From the NCBI RefSeq assembly GCF_021869535.1, contig NW_026262582.1:58416851-58480850 (forward strand): a stretch of DNA of 64,000 nt, read 5' to 3'. Below are positions 11,569-23,739 of the stretch, piece after piece. A program made the translations under genes and the position numbers. The stretch's first letter is position 1. Each line of letters starts with the position of its first letter. Under the pieces are notes generated by a model that did no database searches, was not told the origin of the DNA, and saw nothing but the letters and a program-made list of their open reading frames with translations. The DNA is from Mytilus californianus. Taxonomy: Eukaryota; Mollusca; Bivalvia; Mytilida; Mytilidae.

Positions 11569-12929
11569 TTGAATAAAGAGACCAGTCGTGACGTGTAAAT
11601 TGAATTTCGATATTAATAAAATAGTTAATAGTTTTTTAATTAGTATTATATTTAATTTTGTAAAATATATGTAATGTATCTTTTATGTATGATAAAGATT
11701 AATGTGATTGAATTCATATTTTACTTATTAAAAATGAATATTATCATATTTATGGTTAACGTAACACCATACGGTTCTCACTATTATTCTACAGCCATAA
11801 CATTAATCGTCCTCTATATATCTGGTAACATACCTGCACTTCAGACGAAATATAGATACATTACATGTATACATGTTGAAAGGGTTTTTCTGGATTAACA
11901 TGTATATCAGATCTCATTATTTATGGTTATATCTGTTAAGTGAAAATCATATTATGAGTGTTTTATAAATTATAAAATCAATTATGTTTGTTGTGTTTAT
12001 AACATAAATGTTTTCTACTTTTGCTAGTCTATTACCATTTTGATATCTTTCCTAAATTACATTCACTATTATGTTACAATTTTCCATGCCTTGTAATTAT
12101 ACTCATTATACTTCTTACTAAATTTTTTTCTCCATTTGAGATCTTTTGTGAACTTTGACCCTTTACCCCTTCAGTTATAATAACCTTCAATGTAATCAAT
12201 ATATATTGATGTTAGGTGTTAAGAAAACAATTCCCCATGGTTTATAATTATGTCAGGATCATACACTGTATTCATAGTTTTGTAATAATGTCATATTTTA
12301 TACCTATCTATGACCATTGACCTGTCACATGGGGTCATAATGATATATAATATATAATTATTTTAATTATATGAGACCTTTCTACTGTACTTTTTTTTCA
12401 GTTTTGCTAATGATGTATTCATAGATAATTATTCTATTTATTTGTAACTCTTCAGAACATATATATTTTAACTTACTAATTGTATTTTGTTATATCATAC
12501 ATAGATATAAAATATTGGTCAAAACCCTAAAAATTGTATTCATTTACTATTGAGAACCAGCTATAGCTAGTACCTATAAATGTAAGTATAGTTTTTTTAT
12601 TTTAGGTAGTATTTTTCTGGATATAAATGGTAAAATATATTTTAGTGATAAACCATGTATGCTTTATTGCAAAATAAAATTATTAAGTTTTTTAAATATT
12701 AGAAAAAACTCATTGAAATTATCTTTTAACTTTATTCATTTTTTACATACATGTATGGATCACATGTATACTCTTGATATTTATGTTAAACTAAATCCAT
12801 ATGTTCTAAAAATATGTAATTTTGATATTATAGTTATAACTGTAATTCATACCTAATATATATATATATATATATATATATTTATTTGTGATACTACTTT
12901 GTATTGTATATTTCATATTTAATCTTCAG
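11569..12929. other. Intergenic region between divergent genes
   Basis: Lies between the 5' end of the minus-strand membrane-protein gene and the plus-strand small gene. AT-rich. I see no convincing exon, although non-coding 5' exons of the small gene may be here. A TA repeat lies at about 12856-12881. A bidirectional promoter is possible but no diagnostic element was found. Confidence 0.5.
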
Positions 12930-13780
12930 ATCTATTGACAACCAGAAGAAAAAGCTAAAATGGAAATTAAATCAAATATCCAAAATATGTAAGTTTCTTA
13001 TTTTTATGTTTTTACAGTATTGTTTAGATACTATAGTAATAAGAAATTGTGAGATGATTGTCTTTGTAATTCTTTGTTAAGATATTTAACCTTGGACAAT
13101 AAATGTAATATAGATACATACATAGAGACAAACACATAACCTACTCACACATACACAAATATATATATATATATATTTTCATTGTTTATGATACTTTTTA
13201 GAATATAAATTTTATATTTATTCTTTTAGGTCTACTCCTCCTCAACTTGTTCTTTCTGGAATTAAAACAGAAACCAGGACACATATCCCTACTATGTAAG
13301 TTTATTTTTTTATTCTAAGTTTTATCCTATTGTTTGTTTATTTTTTTAAAAATAATGTGATATTGTATGATTACAATTGGATTTTAATGTATAACAGTTA
13401 AAAACAAATGAAAATATATATATACACCTACACAAACATGTAATTAGTTAATTATGGGTATTTTAAGTAATATCTTTTAAAAAATTAAGAAAACACTCAT
13501 GTCTTAATATATATTGAAAAATTGATTGTTATGTATTAGATACTTTTTTAAATTGTAATTACAATATTTTTTCAGATCTGTAGAACAAGATGAAATAAAT
13601 CATCTAGAACATGTAATTAAAATACTAGACCAGAAGATTACTAATATGAATGTTCTGATGAATTATCACGAGATGCTTTTCAAGAGGCACAAACGGAGAT
13701 TAGTAAGAGAAGTAAAAGTAATTGATGCTTATACCGAACGTCTGTGTTACCTTCGGGTAAGAAATGGATTGGGATCATAA
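12930..13780 (+). CDS. Small three-exon gene for a helical/coiled-coil protein
   Basis: Exons 12930..12988 (ATG at 12960), 13230..13295 and 13576..13780 (TAA). All acceptors follow pyrimidine-rich stretches. The exon 1 and exon 2 donors both read TAT-GTAAGT, and both junctions are phase 2. The product is 99 residues: a short N-terminal part with S-T-P-P, then about 60 residues that are strongly helical and charged with spaced Leu/Ile/Val, consistent with a coiled coil, ending in a basic patch (K-R-H-K-R-R). No signal peptide or membrane span. A donor-like CGG-GTAAGA at 13756 could lead to a further exon outside what I could find. The frame upstream of the ATG is open back to the acceptor at 12930, so the start may lie in an earlier exon. 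Family not recognised. Confidence 0.6.
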
Positions 13781-14560
13781 AGGAACTATCTACACTTTAA
13801 AGTGTATAAATTTTATTTTGTGGCTTGAATCAGTGGTGATTTGTCTCATCTACATATTACGTGTACTACAAGTTATACAGAAAAAACTAAGATATTTTAA
13901 TTGGATCTTTTTTTAATTAATAATCTATGTTTAATGAGAATAAAATATATATTAATTTTATTACATATCCTTGTTATTTTTTGTTGTTGTTGATACTATT
14001 GTATTTTTCATTTGAGATATAATATTATTACTTGGGGGTTATATTCACATAGGTTAGTTATGACCCCCATCTTATGACATCCGGTATTAGATAATATGAT
14101 GGGTATAATTCATATAAGCTATTTATGACCCCCAACATCTATTTATGACCCCTATATTATATCATTTTATGTCATTTTATGTCATATTATATCATTTGAG
14201 ATTATGTAAGATGATATAACTTGGGGGTCTTAATTTTTTTTTGGGGGTCCAAGAACCCCCTATAGTAGTTGCAGGCATTTGGTATATTTTGTTGTTTACA
14301 TAATTTGATAAATGGTTTCAAATATGTACGTTTAATCAGAGACATATAATACATGTCTCTGGTTTAATATAAAGAAATTGTCAAATACGTAAGAAAACAA
14401 AAGCACATGCTCATATTTATTTATATCTTGGTCATCTCACTCGCTGTGTCGGCAAAGTTCGGGAAGTAAACCCGATGCATAATTAATGAGATGAAAATGC
14501 ACGCTACATGATATTAATTATCAATTATTAACACTTCTGTACTTTTATATATAAACATTC
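13781..14560. other. Non-coding stretch with gggggt/accccc motif cluster
   Basis: No gene seen. Between 14030 and 14275 the phrases 'tgggggt' and 'gacccc' recur in both orientations around a run of 'tcattttatg', suggesting a degraded small inverted-repeat element. Confidence 0.4.
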
Positions 14561-14574
14561 CATCGATCTTATTG

Positions 14575-14712
14575 ATTTCCTATCGAAGGTCGGTGGTTTT
14601 CCCCGGGCGCTCCGGCTTCCTCCACCAATAAAAACTGGCCGCCACGAAATAGCCCAAAAGCGGTGCTTAAAAGTGGCGTTAAAACACCAAAAATCAATCA
14701 ATCAATCAATCG
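14575..14712 (+). repeat. SINE copy, 3' part
   Basis: Contains the phrases 'cgaaggtcggtggttttc', 'ctccggcttcctccacc', 'caataaaaactgg' and 'gcggtgcttaaaagtggcg', ending in a (caat)n tail. A related copy lies at 33440-33740, and a tail-only copy at 35128-35170. Confidence 0.75.
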
Positions 14713-15700
14713 ATCTTATTGTTAATTTAAAGTACATATCTTTGATTTTAGCAGCTTTAAAACTTGGTCATAATTTTGTCAAAATCGTAGCTACTATCCC
14801 TTTAAGTAGTCCGTAATGTTTGGTTAAATGGTCACGTGATCAATTCAATTGAATTGATTGATTGATTTATAGCTGCTTATATTATAGATTTATATGCTTA
14901 GCCTCCAGTGGAAAATATTACATGCATATTCAAGATGATAACATATAATGCTATACTAATACTTTATTAGAACAATCATCGGCCCCAAAAGGGCATGCCA
15001 GTTACATATATTGATACAAATAGACATAGTAAAGAAAAAATAATGATAATGCTTATATATGATAATATGGAGTTCATAGCAGTAATTGTTGTTTTCTTAT
15101 TGTAAAACATTTATAACAAATCAAAGCCACAGTGTTGCTTATTTATCATGTTCACATATATGAAGCCAAATAAATCTGTTTTCTGTATATTGATTTTTTT
15201 AATTATAATATATATATTACAATTTCAAAGCAGAAGTCTAACTAAATTGGTCGTTGTTCGAATACTGGACATTCAATCAGAAAATTAACTTCATCTTCAA
15301 TTGAATTTAAAGGACAAAATTTACAAATTCTTTTATCTTTGTCAATCTTTCTATAAAGACCCTGCATGCTCAATAGCTAATTTATGAGCACTAATTCTCA
15401 TTTGTGTGAGGTGCTTTCTAATTTCAAAATTCTTCACAACATTTGTATAAGTCTTTGTCTTGAATATGATTATGTTCTGCCTTGTAAAAGACCGAATACA
15501 CCCTGCTTTGTACGAGAACGACACACTGAGTCAGATATTTAACGTGCTAGGCAACAAGGTTGCTGTCCACAGGAAGTGAAGACATATCATCACCGTAATT
15601 TAGCACATTATTCCGACTCCTTGGCAACCAGTCTTTGTTCTAACTCCTGTACACCGAGTTCTTGAGGGAGAAGCAACCACAACAACAAGTTCTTGGTGTA
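14713..15700. other. Non-coding stretch, no gene seen
   Basis: Holds scattered repeat-like phrases but no exon that I can support. ORFs near its right end are produced by the minisatellite that follows. Confidence 0.5.
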
Positions 15701-15702
15701 AC

Positions 15703-16075
15703 CCAACCCGTGTATCGGACCGTCCACGTATATACCACGCTCGAATAACCCAACCCACGTATCGAACCGTCCACCTATAACCATGCTCGAATAACCCAAC
15801 CCGTGTATCAAACCATCCACCTATATACCACGCTTGGATAACCCAACCCGTGTATCGAACCATCCACCTATATACCACGCTCGGATTACCCAACACATGT
15901 ATCGAACCATCCACATATATACCACGCTCGAATAACCCAATCCGCGTATCCGGGGGCGAATCATCCACCTGTATACCACGCTCTAATAACACAACCTGCG
16001 TATCGAATCATCCACCTATATACCACGCTCGAATAACTCAACCGGCGTATCGAATCATCCACCTATATACCACCC
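15703..16075. repeat. Minisatellite, about 47-bp unit, eight copies
   Basis: Units share 'cgtatcgaacc', 'atccacctatataccacgct' and 'cgaataaccc'. Copies differ by substitutions and one has a small insertion near 15950. ORFs through it on both strands are products of the repeat period. Confidence 0.88.
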
Positions 16076-16271
16076 TCGAAGCAAGCACGCTACCACGAGA
16101 ATACCGAGGCAAAAAAGTTTCATTTATATTTAATTATTTATTTTAAATTCACATTTATACCCTGAAGGGTTGTGATTGCTTGTAATTTACTCATTTCATT
16201 GAGGTACTAATATTATGTCAAAGTATTGCATGTAATTTTCCATTAGAATTATTACAAAGGGGCTTCTCTCT

Positions 16272-16496
16272 AAACCGACATCAAAAATCTATCTGACAAT
16301 AACGCTGATGTTCTTATTTTTCTGTCATATATAAGTAATGAAGGATCTATAGTGTGTTGCCGTGGATTGGATCGGAATATCGAAAAGGGAAACTTTTCAA
16401 AGAAAATAACAACATTTGACGGGATCCCTTTTTTTGAGGAACCACAGGACCTACAGTTACAAGGAGATAACATATATAAGGATGTGTGCCTTTAAT
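16272..16496 (+). pseudogene. Protein-like open frame, possible exon or gene fragment
   Basis: The plus frame is open from after a TAA near 16272 to a TAA at 16494-16496, about 73 codons, with acidic and Ser/Asp/Asn-rich composition and phrases such as V-C-C-R-G-L and I-P-F-F-E-E-P-Q-D. There is no initiating ATG near its beginning and no clear splice acceptor. The opposite-strand ORF looks less protein-like. The family is not identified; this may be a fragment of a duplicated gene. Confidence 0.3.
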
Positions 16497-16549
16497 ATGG
16501 GGCCCTTTATAGCTTGCTGTTCGGTGTGAGTCAAGGCTCCGTGTTGAAG

Positions 16550-16648
16550 TCCGTACTTTGACCTATAATTGTTTACTTTTTACACATTGTGACTTAGATG
16601 GAGAGTTGTCTAATTGGCACTCATACCACATCTTCTTATTTCTATGTG
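16550..16648 (+). repeat. Mytilus dispersed repeat, second copy
   Basis: Matches 9541-9650 in the phrases 'gacctataattgtttac', 'gacttagatggagagttgt' and 'ggcactcataccacatc'. Confidence 0.8.
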
Positions 16649-16649
16649 T

Positions 16650-19200
16650 GCCATTAATATGAGGTTATTCTGTATCTTATTTGAATTATACCTTGCCTTG
16701 AACCGAATTGTTTTCTACTCGTAATCCAATTAGCTATAAATAAGAGAACACAGTTGGGATTATTTGCTCACAGTAGCTTCCGTATTTTTTCTTACGAAAC
16801 GACTTAAATTACAATTCATTTTTAAAATTTCTGCTGATATATAATAGATGTAGCAGCAACTGTATGCAAAAATAACAAACTTCGTCGTATAACTGCGGGC
16901 AACTTCGATATACATTGTAATCCCGAACTTTACACCGCCAAAAATTTCAAATATCGTGCCCATGCACATACTATCAAGGGAAGCTCCAGTTTCAAATGGA
17001 ATGAACTATGATATATTTATATTCCGACAGGTAATAATAGACTGACAGGGATTCCCTCTAATGTAAAGATTCAAACATTCATTCATTCACGAACCCAGAT
17101 TTTAATTGAGAGTACGTTAAAATAAAGATTCCTTGAAATAGAATTTTTCGAACTCTCGAAAAAAGATATTAGAGCTTTATTGAAACTAAGCATTGATGTA
17201 ACTATTTTATTAAAAATAAAAGAGGTTTCAAGATTACCGGAGGAGTATGAGGCTTGTGTGATGATGACTTGATGTCCAGGATGAAAAACTACGTTTAAAT
17301 TAACCATGGTATGCTAATGTACATATGCGTTATCTAGTTTTGACAAATATTAATGAATATCACATTCATCGGACATGAGAAGGTCGACACGGACATAAAA
17401 TAAACCACTAATTTAATGGAGATTGTCTTATCTGTAATGATTAGCTAAAAGACCCCGGATTGGGCCTTGAATCACATTATTTTGACATCTTATCGCAAGT
17501 TGTGCGGTAATTTTTCGAATAATGAGCTATATTGATGGAAATCTTGACCGTTTATTATTGGAAATTGCAGCGATGCCGAACATGATGCCAAGAATCATCT
17601 CAAACTGCCGACCTTGACACCATTACTCGATCAATTAAGCGTTTTGCTTGTATTATTCACGTTCTCAAAATATTTGTCTATTTGGATTTAAGAGATGTTC
17701 AAACAACTTGTATACTTGTTAATTAAAGTTAATTATGATTTAAGTACGTATGCGAACAAATTAAAATTGTTTAAACTAAATAAACTCTTTCAGCAAAGGT
17801 GCATGAACAAAGGAGCCAACAAATTACTCCCAAAGAAACTTGTAAAAAATTTGGCTATCAGTTTGACAAGAGAAAAACATGGTGTTTAATTTAGAAACGA
17901 CCGCGCACTGAGACTGGGTTTTAACAACTTTTTCATGTTATTTCAAAAGTGTTGTTACATTGCATGGAACAGTTTTATAGAAAAGACATCCTTGCGATGA
18001 AATTAACAACTTATTTTTAGAAAATGGTCGCTGGAATAACAAAATTAAATAACAAATTAAAAAAAAAAACTATAATGTTAGGCCTTGTCTTTTTGTGCCA
18101 GGTCAATCAAGTAAAAAGTCCATGTGCCATTGGGCGTTAAACAAACAACAACCAATAAACTAGACTTGCTACAATTCCCTTTCTTTTATTTCTTTCTTAC
18201 TAACTTATATGTTTACTGAAAACTGCCAGTATACTGATTGCCCTTCAATTCAACACCATAATCATATGGTGGAAATGGAGGGATAATACATTGTTTGATC
18301 CTTATCTTTTAAGGGAAAATGGACGTGAAAACAATAGAAATTGAAATATAAAGAATAATATTAAATACAACATTGATCTTCAAAAAACACTTTTTGTTCC
18401 TTCGTGTTTAAAACAAATAGACTTGTTTTTTATTGATGAATAAGAGGTATGTCCCGAGAAAGATATTCTGAAATATTTGTTTGTGTCTTTTTATCACAAA
18501 AACTACCAGCAAGCGAACGGAAACTAATGAAAAACACATTTTAGCCCTTATTATAAAAATCACAAAAATAGCAATATTTGAATCTGAGCATTTTTTCAAG
18601 GGGAACTGAGCTGCAGAATTAATTCCCCCAGTTTTATCATATGACCGACATGAAAAAAAAACCCCAAATCTTTTTTTTAATTTTTCATCCACGTAATAAT
18701 ATAAATTTATTTTAAGTTCAGTGAATAAACCCATCATATAGATACCAGAAAAGGTATATCTATTTGTCCTTGTGTTTACATTTCTCAGCTTTTACCTGGC
18801 AACCAGGTAACGAAACAGACAGGTTACCAGTTATTCCGTTACATTACGTCACATTACGTAACGCGACAGACGAATTTTATTGAACCTTATCAAGGTCAAA
18901 TACATATGTATACATGTATAGAGATTAAGCTGATCACTGGATAATTGTTAACATAGACAAAACTGCTCGAGGGTGTTGTAAATATGTGTTCGGATTTAGG
19001 ATAACACACATTTGCATGTAGTATTGAATGACCTGTCGCCAGTTATTACCTGTTATTAGTAAATACACATTGAAAGTTGAAACAAGATGGCGTTATTTTC
19101 AGAGAAAAAGGGAGTCGAAATGATATCGGCTATACAATTTTGAATAGAACAAAAACGATTGGAAATATCATCTATTTCTTTAGTATAATTCATTTCATTT
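16650..19200. other. Non-coding stretch with one SINE tail
   Basis: No exon I can support. At 18114-18165 lies a SINE-tail phrase ('gccattgggcgttaaac' then 'aacaaccaata'). At 18795-18862 there are short inverted motifs around 'ggtaac' and 'acgtaa'. Confidence 0.5.
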
Positions 19201-19227
19201 TATTTCGGTTTTTCGGTTGCCATAATG

Positions 19228-19292
19228 TCGGGGGGTGGGGGTGGGGGTTGGGGGGGGGGGGGGGGGGGGGGGGTGGGGGGGGGGGGGGGGGG
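19228..19292 (+). repeat. Poly-G tract with scattered T
   Basis: About 65 bases of nearly pure G directly before the first copy of the 1,043-bp duplication. Capable of G-quadruplex formation and likely length-variable. Gly- and Pro-rich ORFs over it are artefacts. Confidence 0.9.
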
Positions 19293-21350
19293 TAGCGCTA
19301 CGATTGCGGCTGATCTTGTCATTACTGTCGTCGTCCGTTCTATATGTCTATATTGGTTATTTATTTTTATGATATCATTAGTAAACTGGAAAATCGTGCT
19401 TATCAATCATCAAAAAATGTAATTTGAATAGACTATTTTCATAATACCAAATGCCGGGGGGGGGGGGGCAATTTTCATAATACCAACTTTTGACTTATGA
19501 TTTTATAATTTTTCGACAGGTGACCTAACTGTGGACTTTGCCTTGTATAGAAAACATTAAACAAGTAATAGCTTTTCCAAAAAGCTATCCGTCTCTTAGC
19601 TGATGAAAGTGGAAAGTGTTCTCGCTTTGTAGATTAATTCATTCAGAATGCCTTGTACATGTTGTATATAAATTGTAGTGGATTACAAAAATTATAAAAG
19701 GCTAATACATTTTTTTAGATTTACCAATGTTTTTTTGGGGGAAAATATTAACACTGGAATGGGAGGGGTGATGTCTTACTCATCTGCGTTTGTATCTTTT
19801 TACGATTTTTTTTCAAACAGATATGCTGTTCGTTTTTACTTTTTCTATGGTTGTTTGTTTATTTCTTTGTGTAAGAATAATATGGCGCTTTCACCTGAAT
19901 GTTTTTCATTCATAATATGCATGGAATGTGTAGAGAGTGAAATGTAGTAAAATTTAAACATATTAGAACACAAATAATATATTTCCAACGGTTTTTACAA
20001 CTTTTCAAATTATAATAATGTTATTGGTTATAATGAAGGTGATAAGTTCTGCAATGCTATTTTAGATTAATAATAATAATAATGCTATATCCTTCCGTCC
20101 ACTAAAACCGGTCACCTTTTAGAACTTAGTCACATTTTCACTAGATATTTGTTATTCTCCTTGAGTTACTAAGTACATAAATAGAACGTCTATCATCATT
20201 CAAATAACTTTATGATAACAATAATAAATGAAATTTTAGCAGACAAGTATAAAAACTTGTTAATTTGTGTAAATTAGTTTCAGCAGTTTGTTCGTCATTG
20301 GTTTCATACAACCTCCTTGGTGTCTGTCATAATAGTAGCGCTACGATTGCGGCTGATCGCTTGTCATTACTGTCGTCGTCCGTTCTTTATGTCTTAATAT
20401 AATGGGTTATTTATTTTTAATGATATCATTAGTGAACTGGAAAATCGTGCTTATCAATCATCAAAAAATGTAATTTGAATAGACAATTTTCATAATACCA
20501 ACTTTTGACTTATGATTTTATACTTTTTCGACAGGTGACCTAACTGTGGACTTTGCCTTGTATAGAAAACATTAAACAAGTAATAGCTTTTCCAAAAAGC
20601 TATCCGTCTCTTAGCTGATGAAGTGGAAAGTGTTCTCGCTTTGTAGATTAATTCATTCAGAATGCCTTGTACATGTTGTATATAAATTGTAGTGGATTAC
20701 AAAAATTATAAAAGGCTAATACATTTTTTTAGATTTACCAATGTTTTTTTTGGGGGAAAATATTAACACTGGAATGGGAGGGGTGATGTCTTAATCATCT
20801 GCGTTTGTATCTTTTTACGATTTTTTTTCAAACAGATATGCTGTTCGTTTTTACTTTTTCTATGGTTGTTTGTTTATTTCTTTGTGTAAGAACAATATGG
20901 CGCTTTCACCTGAATGTTTTTCATTCATAATATGCATGGAATGTGTAGAGAGTGAAATGTAGTAAAATTTAAACATATTAGAACACAAGTAATATATTTC
21001 CAACGGTTTTTACATCTTTTCAAATTATAATAATGTCATTGGTTATAATGAAGGTGATAAGTTCTGCAATGCTATTTTAGATTAATAATAATAATAATGC
21101 TATATCCTTCCGTCCACTAAAACCGGTCACCTTTTAGAACTTAGTCACATTTTCACTAGATATTTGTTATTCTCCTTGAGTTACTAAGTACATAAATAGA
21201 ACGTCTATCATCATTCAAATAACTTTATGATAACAATAATAAATGAAATTTTAGCAGACAAGTATAAAAACTTGTTAATTTGTGTAAATTAGTTTCGGCA
21301 GTTTGTTCGTCATTGGTTTCATACAACCTCCTTGGTCACGGTCTGTCATA
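19293..21350. repeat. Tandem segmental duplication, period 1,043 bp
   Basis: Copy 1 starts at 'tagcgctacgattgcggctg' (19293), copy 2 at 20336. Copies are nearly identical by eye. Copy 1 has an extra short insert with a G run (about 19450-19485), and copy 2 has small indels such as at 20357. No gene is evident in the unit. Copy 2 ends near 21350 at 'gtctgtcata'. Confidence 0.92.
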
Positions 21351-21533
21351 AACAATTATCAGCTAAACGTGGTGAATTCTTTTCTACATGTATAGTTAAA
21401 TTACGAAATATAATTTATTTATGTCTCAATATTTTATATAAAATATATAAAACTTTACTAGTAATTAAGAAATGATTAAAAAGTGCAAGAAATACATTCT
21501 GTCATGCTAGTTTGAAAAGAAAAGAACTTGAAG

Positions 21534-21746
21534 AGGGTCTGGATGGGGGTCATTCATTTCTGTATTCTTTAATTTTTTAGGCCATTTTTCTCTATTCTTT
21601 ATACGTTTTGTCCATTATTCTCTATTCTTATATATTTTAGCACCTCATTATTCTCTATTCTCTATTTTTTTTGTCCATTTTTCTCTCATGATTCTTTATA
21701 TTTATTTTCCATTATTCTCTATTCTGTAAACCCCCATCCACACCCT
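21534..21746. mobile_element. hAT-like MITE with 8-bp target duplication
   Basis: Terminal inverted repeats read AGGGTCTGGATGGGGGT on the left and the complement of AGGGTGTGGATGGGGGT on the right. The flanks are acttgaag (21526-21533) and ccttgaag (21747-21754), 7 of 8 matching. The interior is a run of 'tattctctattct' phrases. Related copies appear at 23651, 28676, 43235, 48586 and 56548. Confidence 0.7.
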
Positions 21747-21754
21747 CCTTGAAG

Positions 21755-22348
21755 CTTTACACCATTTAATGGAAATAAGTTTACAGTTGGGATCAGGCAG
21801 CAAAACAGGATTACAGTTTTTAAAGGCTGCTTCTATCAATTGAATGTGCTTTTTATTTCATCAGCTTGCTGTTTGATTCCTGCACTCTGTTCATAGTTTA
21901 AAGCATTATTTTGTGCTATAAAAACTTGTCTTATTGAAATCCCAATTCCTACTCCCCATGATGAGTTTGGGAGCAGACTCTGTCAGGCGAGCAGAAGCGG
22001 AACAAAAAATAAGAACAAGTTATTTACCATGTAAATAGTGAAAAGTGTCGCTCTTGGATTTAATATAGTCTTTAAAACTAATTTTTGATAATAATAATAA
22101 ATTGAAAATAATGAAAATATTCTGATAAAGACGACTATATAGCGGAGCAGGAACTGCGTACCCTGCAGGACCTCATGAGTTCATCCACAGTGTTTGGTTG
22201 GGTTCGTATTACTCATGCATCTTGAGTTTTACTGTGTTGTATTTTATGCATTGTTAGTTGTGTTTTCGTCAATTATTTTGGACATGGTGTCTGTTTCTCT
22301 TCAGTTTATGGTTAATCTTCCCCGTGATATCGTTTCCCCGCGATAACG

Positions 22349-22382
<34 letters not shown>

Positions 22383-23640
22383 TTTGTTGAAGAATGAACT
22401 ATTCCACCAATTATTTGTTACACCTCAAAATCGACGGACTGTAATATCAATGAGGACCAGCTGTTATTTTTTTCATATTATAAGTTTCAAAATACAATTA
22501 AGTTACAAAATAGTTTTTCTTGACTGCTGGTCAGTTCTTTAATTATATGCACGGACAGTGGTCACTCATAACTGGTCAATTGAATTGCACCTGTGAGGTC
22601 AGTAAAATGACCCTAAGCGATCATTCTCTTTTTTCCCAAATTGACACAAATTTCCAGTGCCCTTGAATCAGATTGTGAATAATAGACGAGGCGTAGACGA
22701 GGGGCGTGCCTGTACCTAGGGGCTTTTGATAAAAGTTTTATGTTTAAGATGTTAAATGCTAAAATTCAAAATAAGAGTTTCTTTTGAATGATGTCTTTTT
22801 CAAAAGAAAATGTTTAACATATCAAAAGTAGAAACGGGTAATGATACTATAGTTCCTTATTTTAGATACAAACATTTGTAAATATATATAAAAAAATAAC
22901 AAGAATTTCAAAATGTGTTACTAAGTTGCTATAGAACTGAATATTTGTGATACAAAAAATGAGAAAAATTAGGGGTTGCGAAGCAAATATGTTTATTTAA
23001 TAGCCTAAAGGAAATTGTCCAGGGGTAAGACATGACTGAGGAAAAGGTGAAAACGTGACAAGAAAACTACATTAAATGTGTTGCAAAATACTATCGGATT
23101 ATTTCTATGTCCATGTTGAAGATGAGATACATTTTTTGTCAAATAAAATCCAAAGCTACGGAATAAAAGCAATAGAAAAAAATGATTCAAATGAAATTTT
23201 CATCGAAATGACAAACCCTATAATTCTGACATAAAAGAAGCTCATGAATTGGGGGTTCACAATGCTGTTTCACCAACTCTCAATTCTTTGGTCCTTTATT
23301 CTGTATTTTATTATACTTTATTATTTTTTCTGATGGGGAACAATATTACACAATATGTCGTTCTTTACTCTATTAATCATGTCCTTCTCGTAATCGATCT
23401 CTCCTACTTGTAAATGTAGCCATCGTCAGTAGAACAACGCAATATAACGAATGAATTATTCGGGTTAATCGTTCCTTCTAAAATATTTCGCTTGCTCGGA
23501 ATATCATTTAGTTCACCCAAATATTTATCTCCTTCAATCGAAATCATTTCATTAACGTTTTCAGTAAAGTTGTAATTTTCTGTAACGTGTGTAGTCTGTC
23601 TCTTTGCTCTATAATCTCTGCCCATAACAGGCAAATAGTT
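21755..23640. other. Non-coding stretch with a poly-C tract
   Basis: A C run of about 25 bases lies at 22350-22376. The Pro-run ORF across it is spurious. No exon recognised. Confidence 0.5.
23404..23634 (-). CDS. Possible coding exon, unrecognised
   Basis: The minus-strand frame of 76 codons starts at an ATG at 23634 and has balanced, protein-like composition (Asn/Glu/Thr-rich) with an R-A-K-R dibasic site near the start. A pyrimidine-rich stretch ending in gggcag could serve as a splice acceptor just after the ATG. No homologous family comes to mind, and it could be chance. Confidence 0.25.
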   Translation of the reverse strand: MPVMGRDYRAKRQTTHVTENYNFTENVNEMISIEGDKYLGELNDIPSKRNILEGTINPNNSFVILRCSTDDGYIYK

Positions 23641-23650
23641 GATATGCTAT

Positions 23651-23738
23651 GTTAGAGGGTCTAGATAGGGTTTACAGAAAAATTGGGCTAAAAAATCAAA
23701 GAATACAGAAATGAAGAACCCCCATCCAAAACCTCATA
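23651..23738. mobile_element. Short copy of the 'tattctctattct' MITE family
   Basis: Left end agggtctagatagggt, right end acccccatccaaaacct. The inside carries 'aaagaatacagaaatgaag', the reverse orientation relative to 21534-21746. Confidence 0.55.
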
Positions 23739-23739
23739 G

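Noticed and set aside
15600..15992. Minus-strand ORF of 130 codons with repeated G-L-F-E-R-G-I phrases
   Set aside because: Created by the 47-bp minisatellite; no start context, splice site or non-repeat part.
17083..17307. Minus-strand ORF of 74 codons
   Set aside because: A GTAATC donor-like site lies inside, but there is no partner exon or family match.
19077..19422. Gly-run and Pro-run ORFs on both strands
   Set aside because: Products of the poly-G tract.
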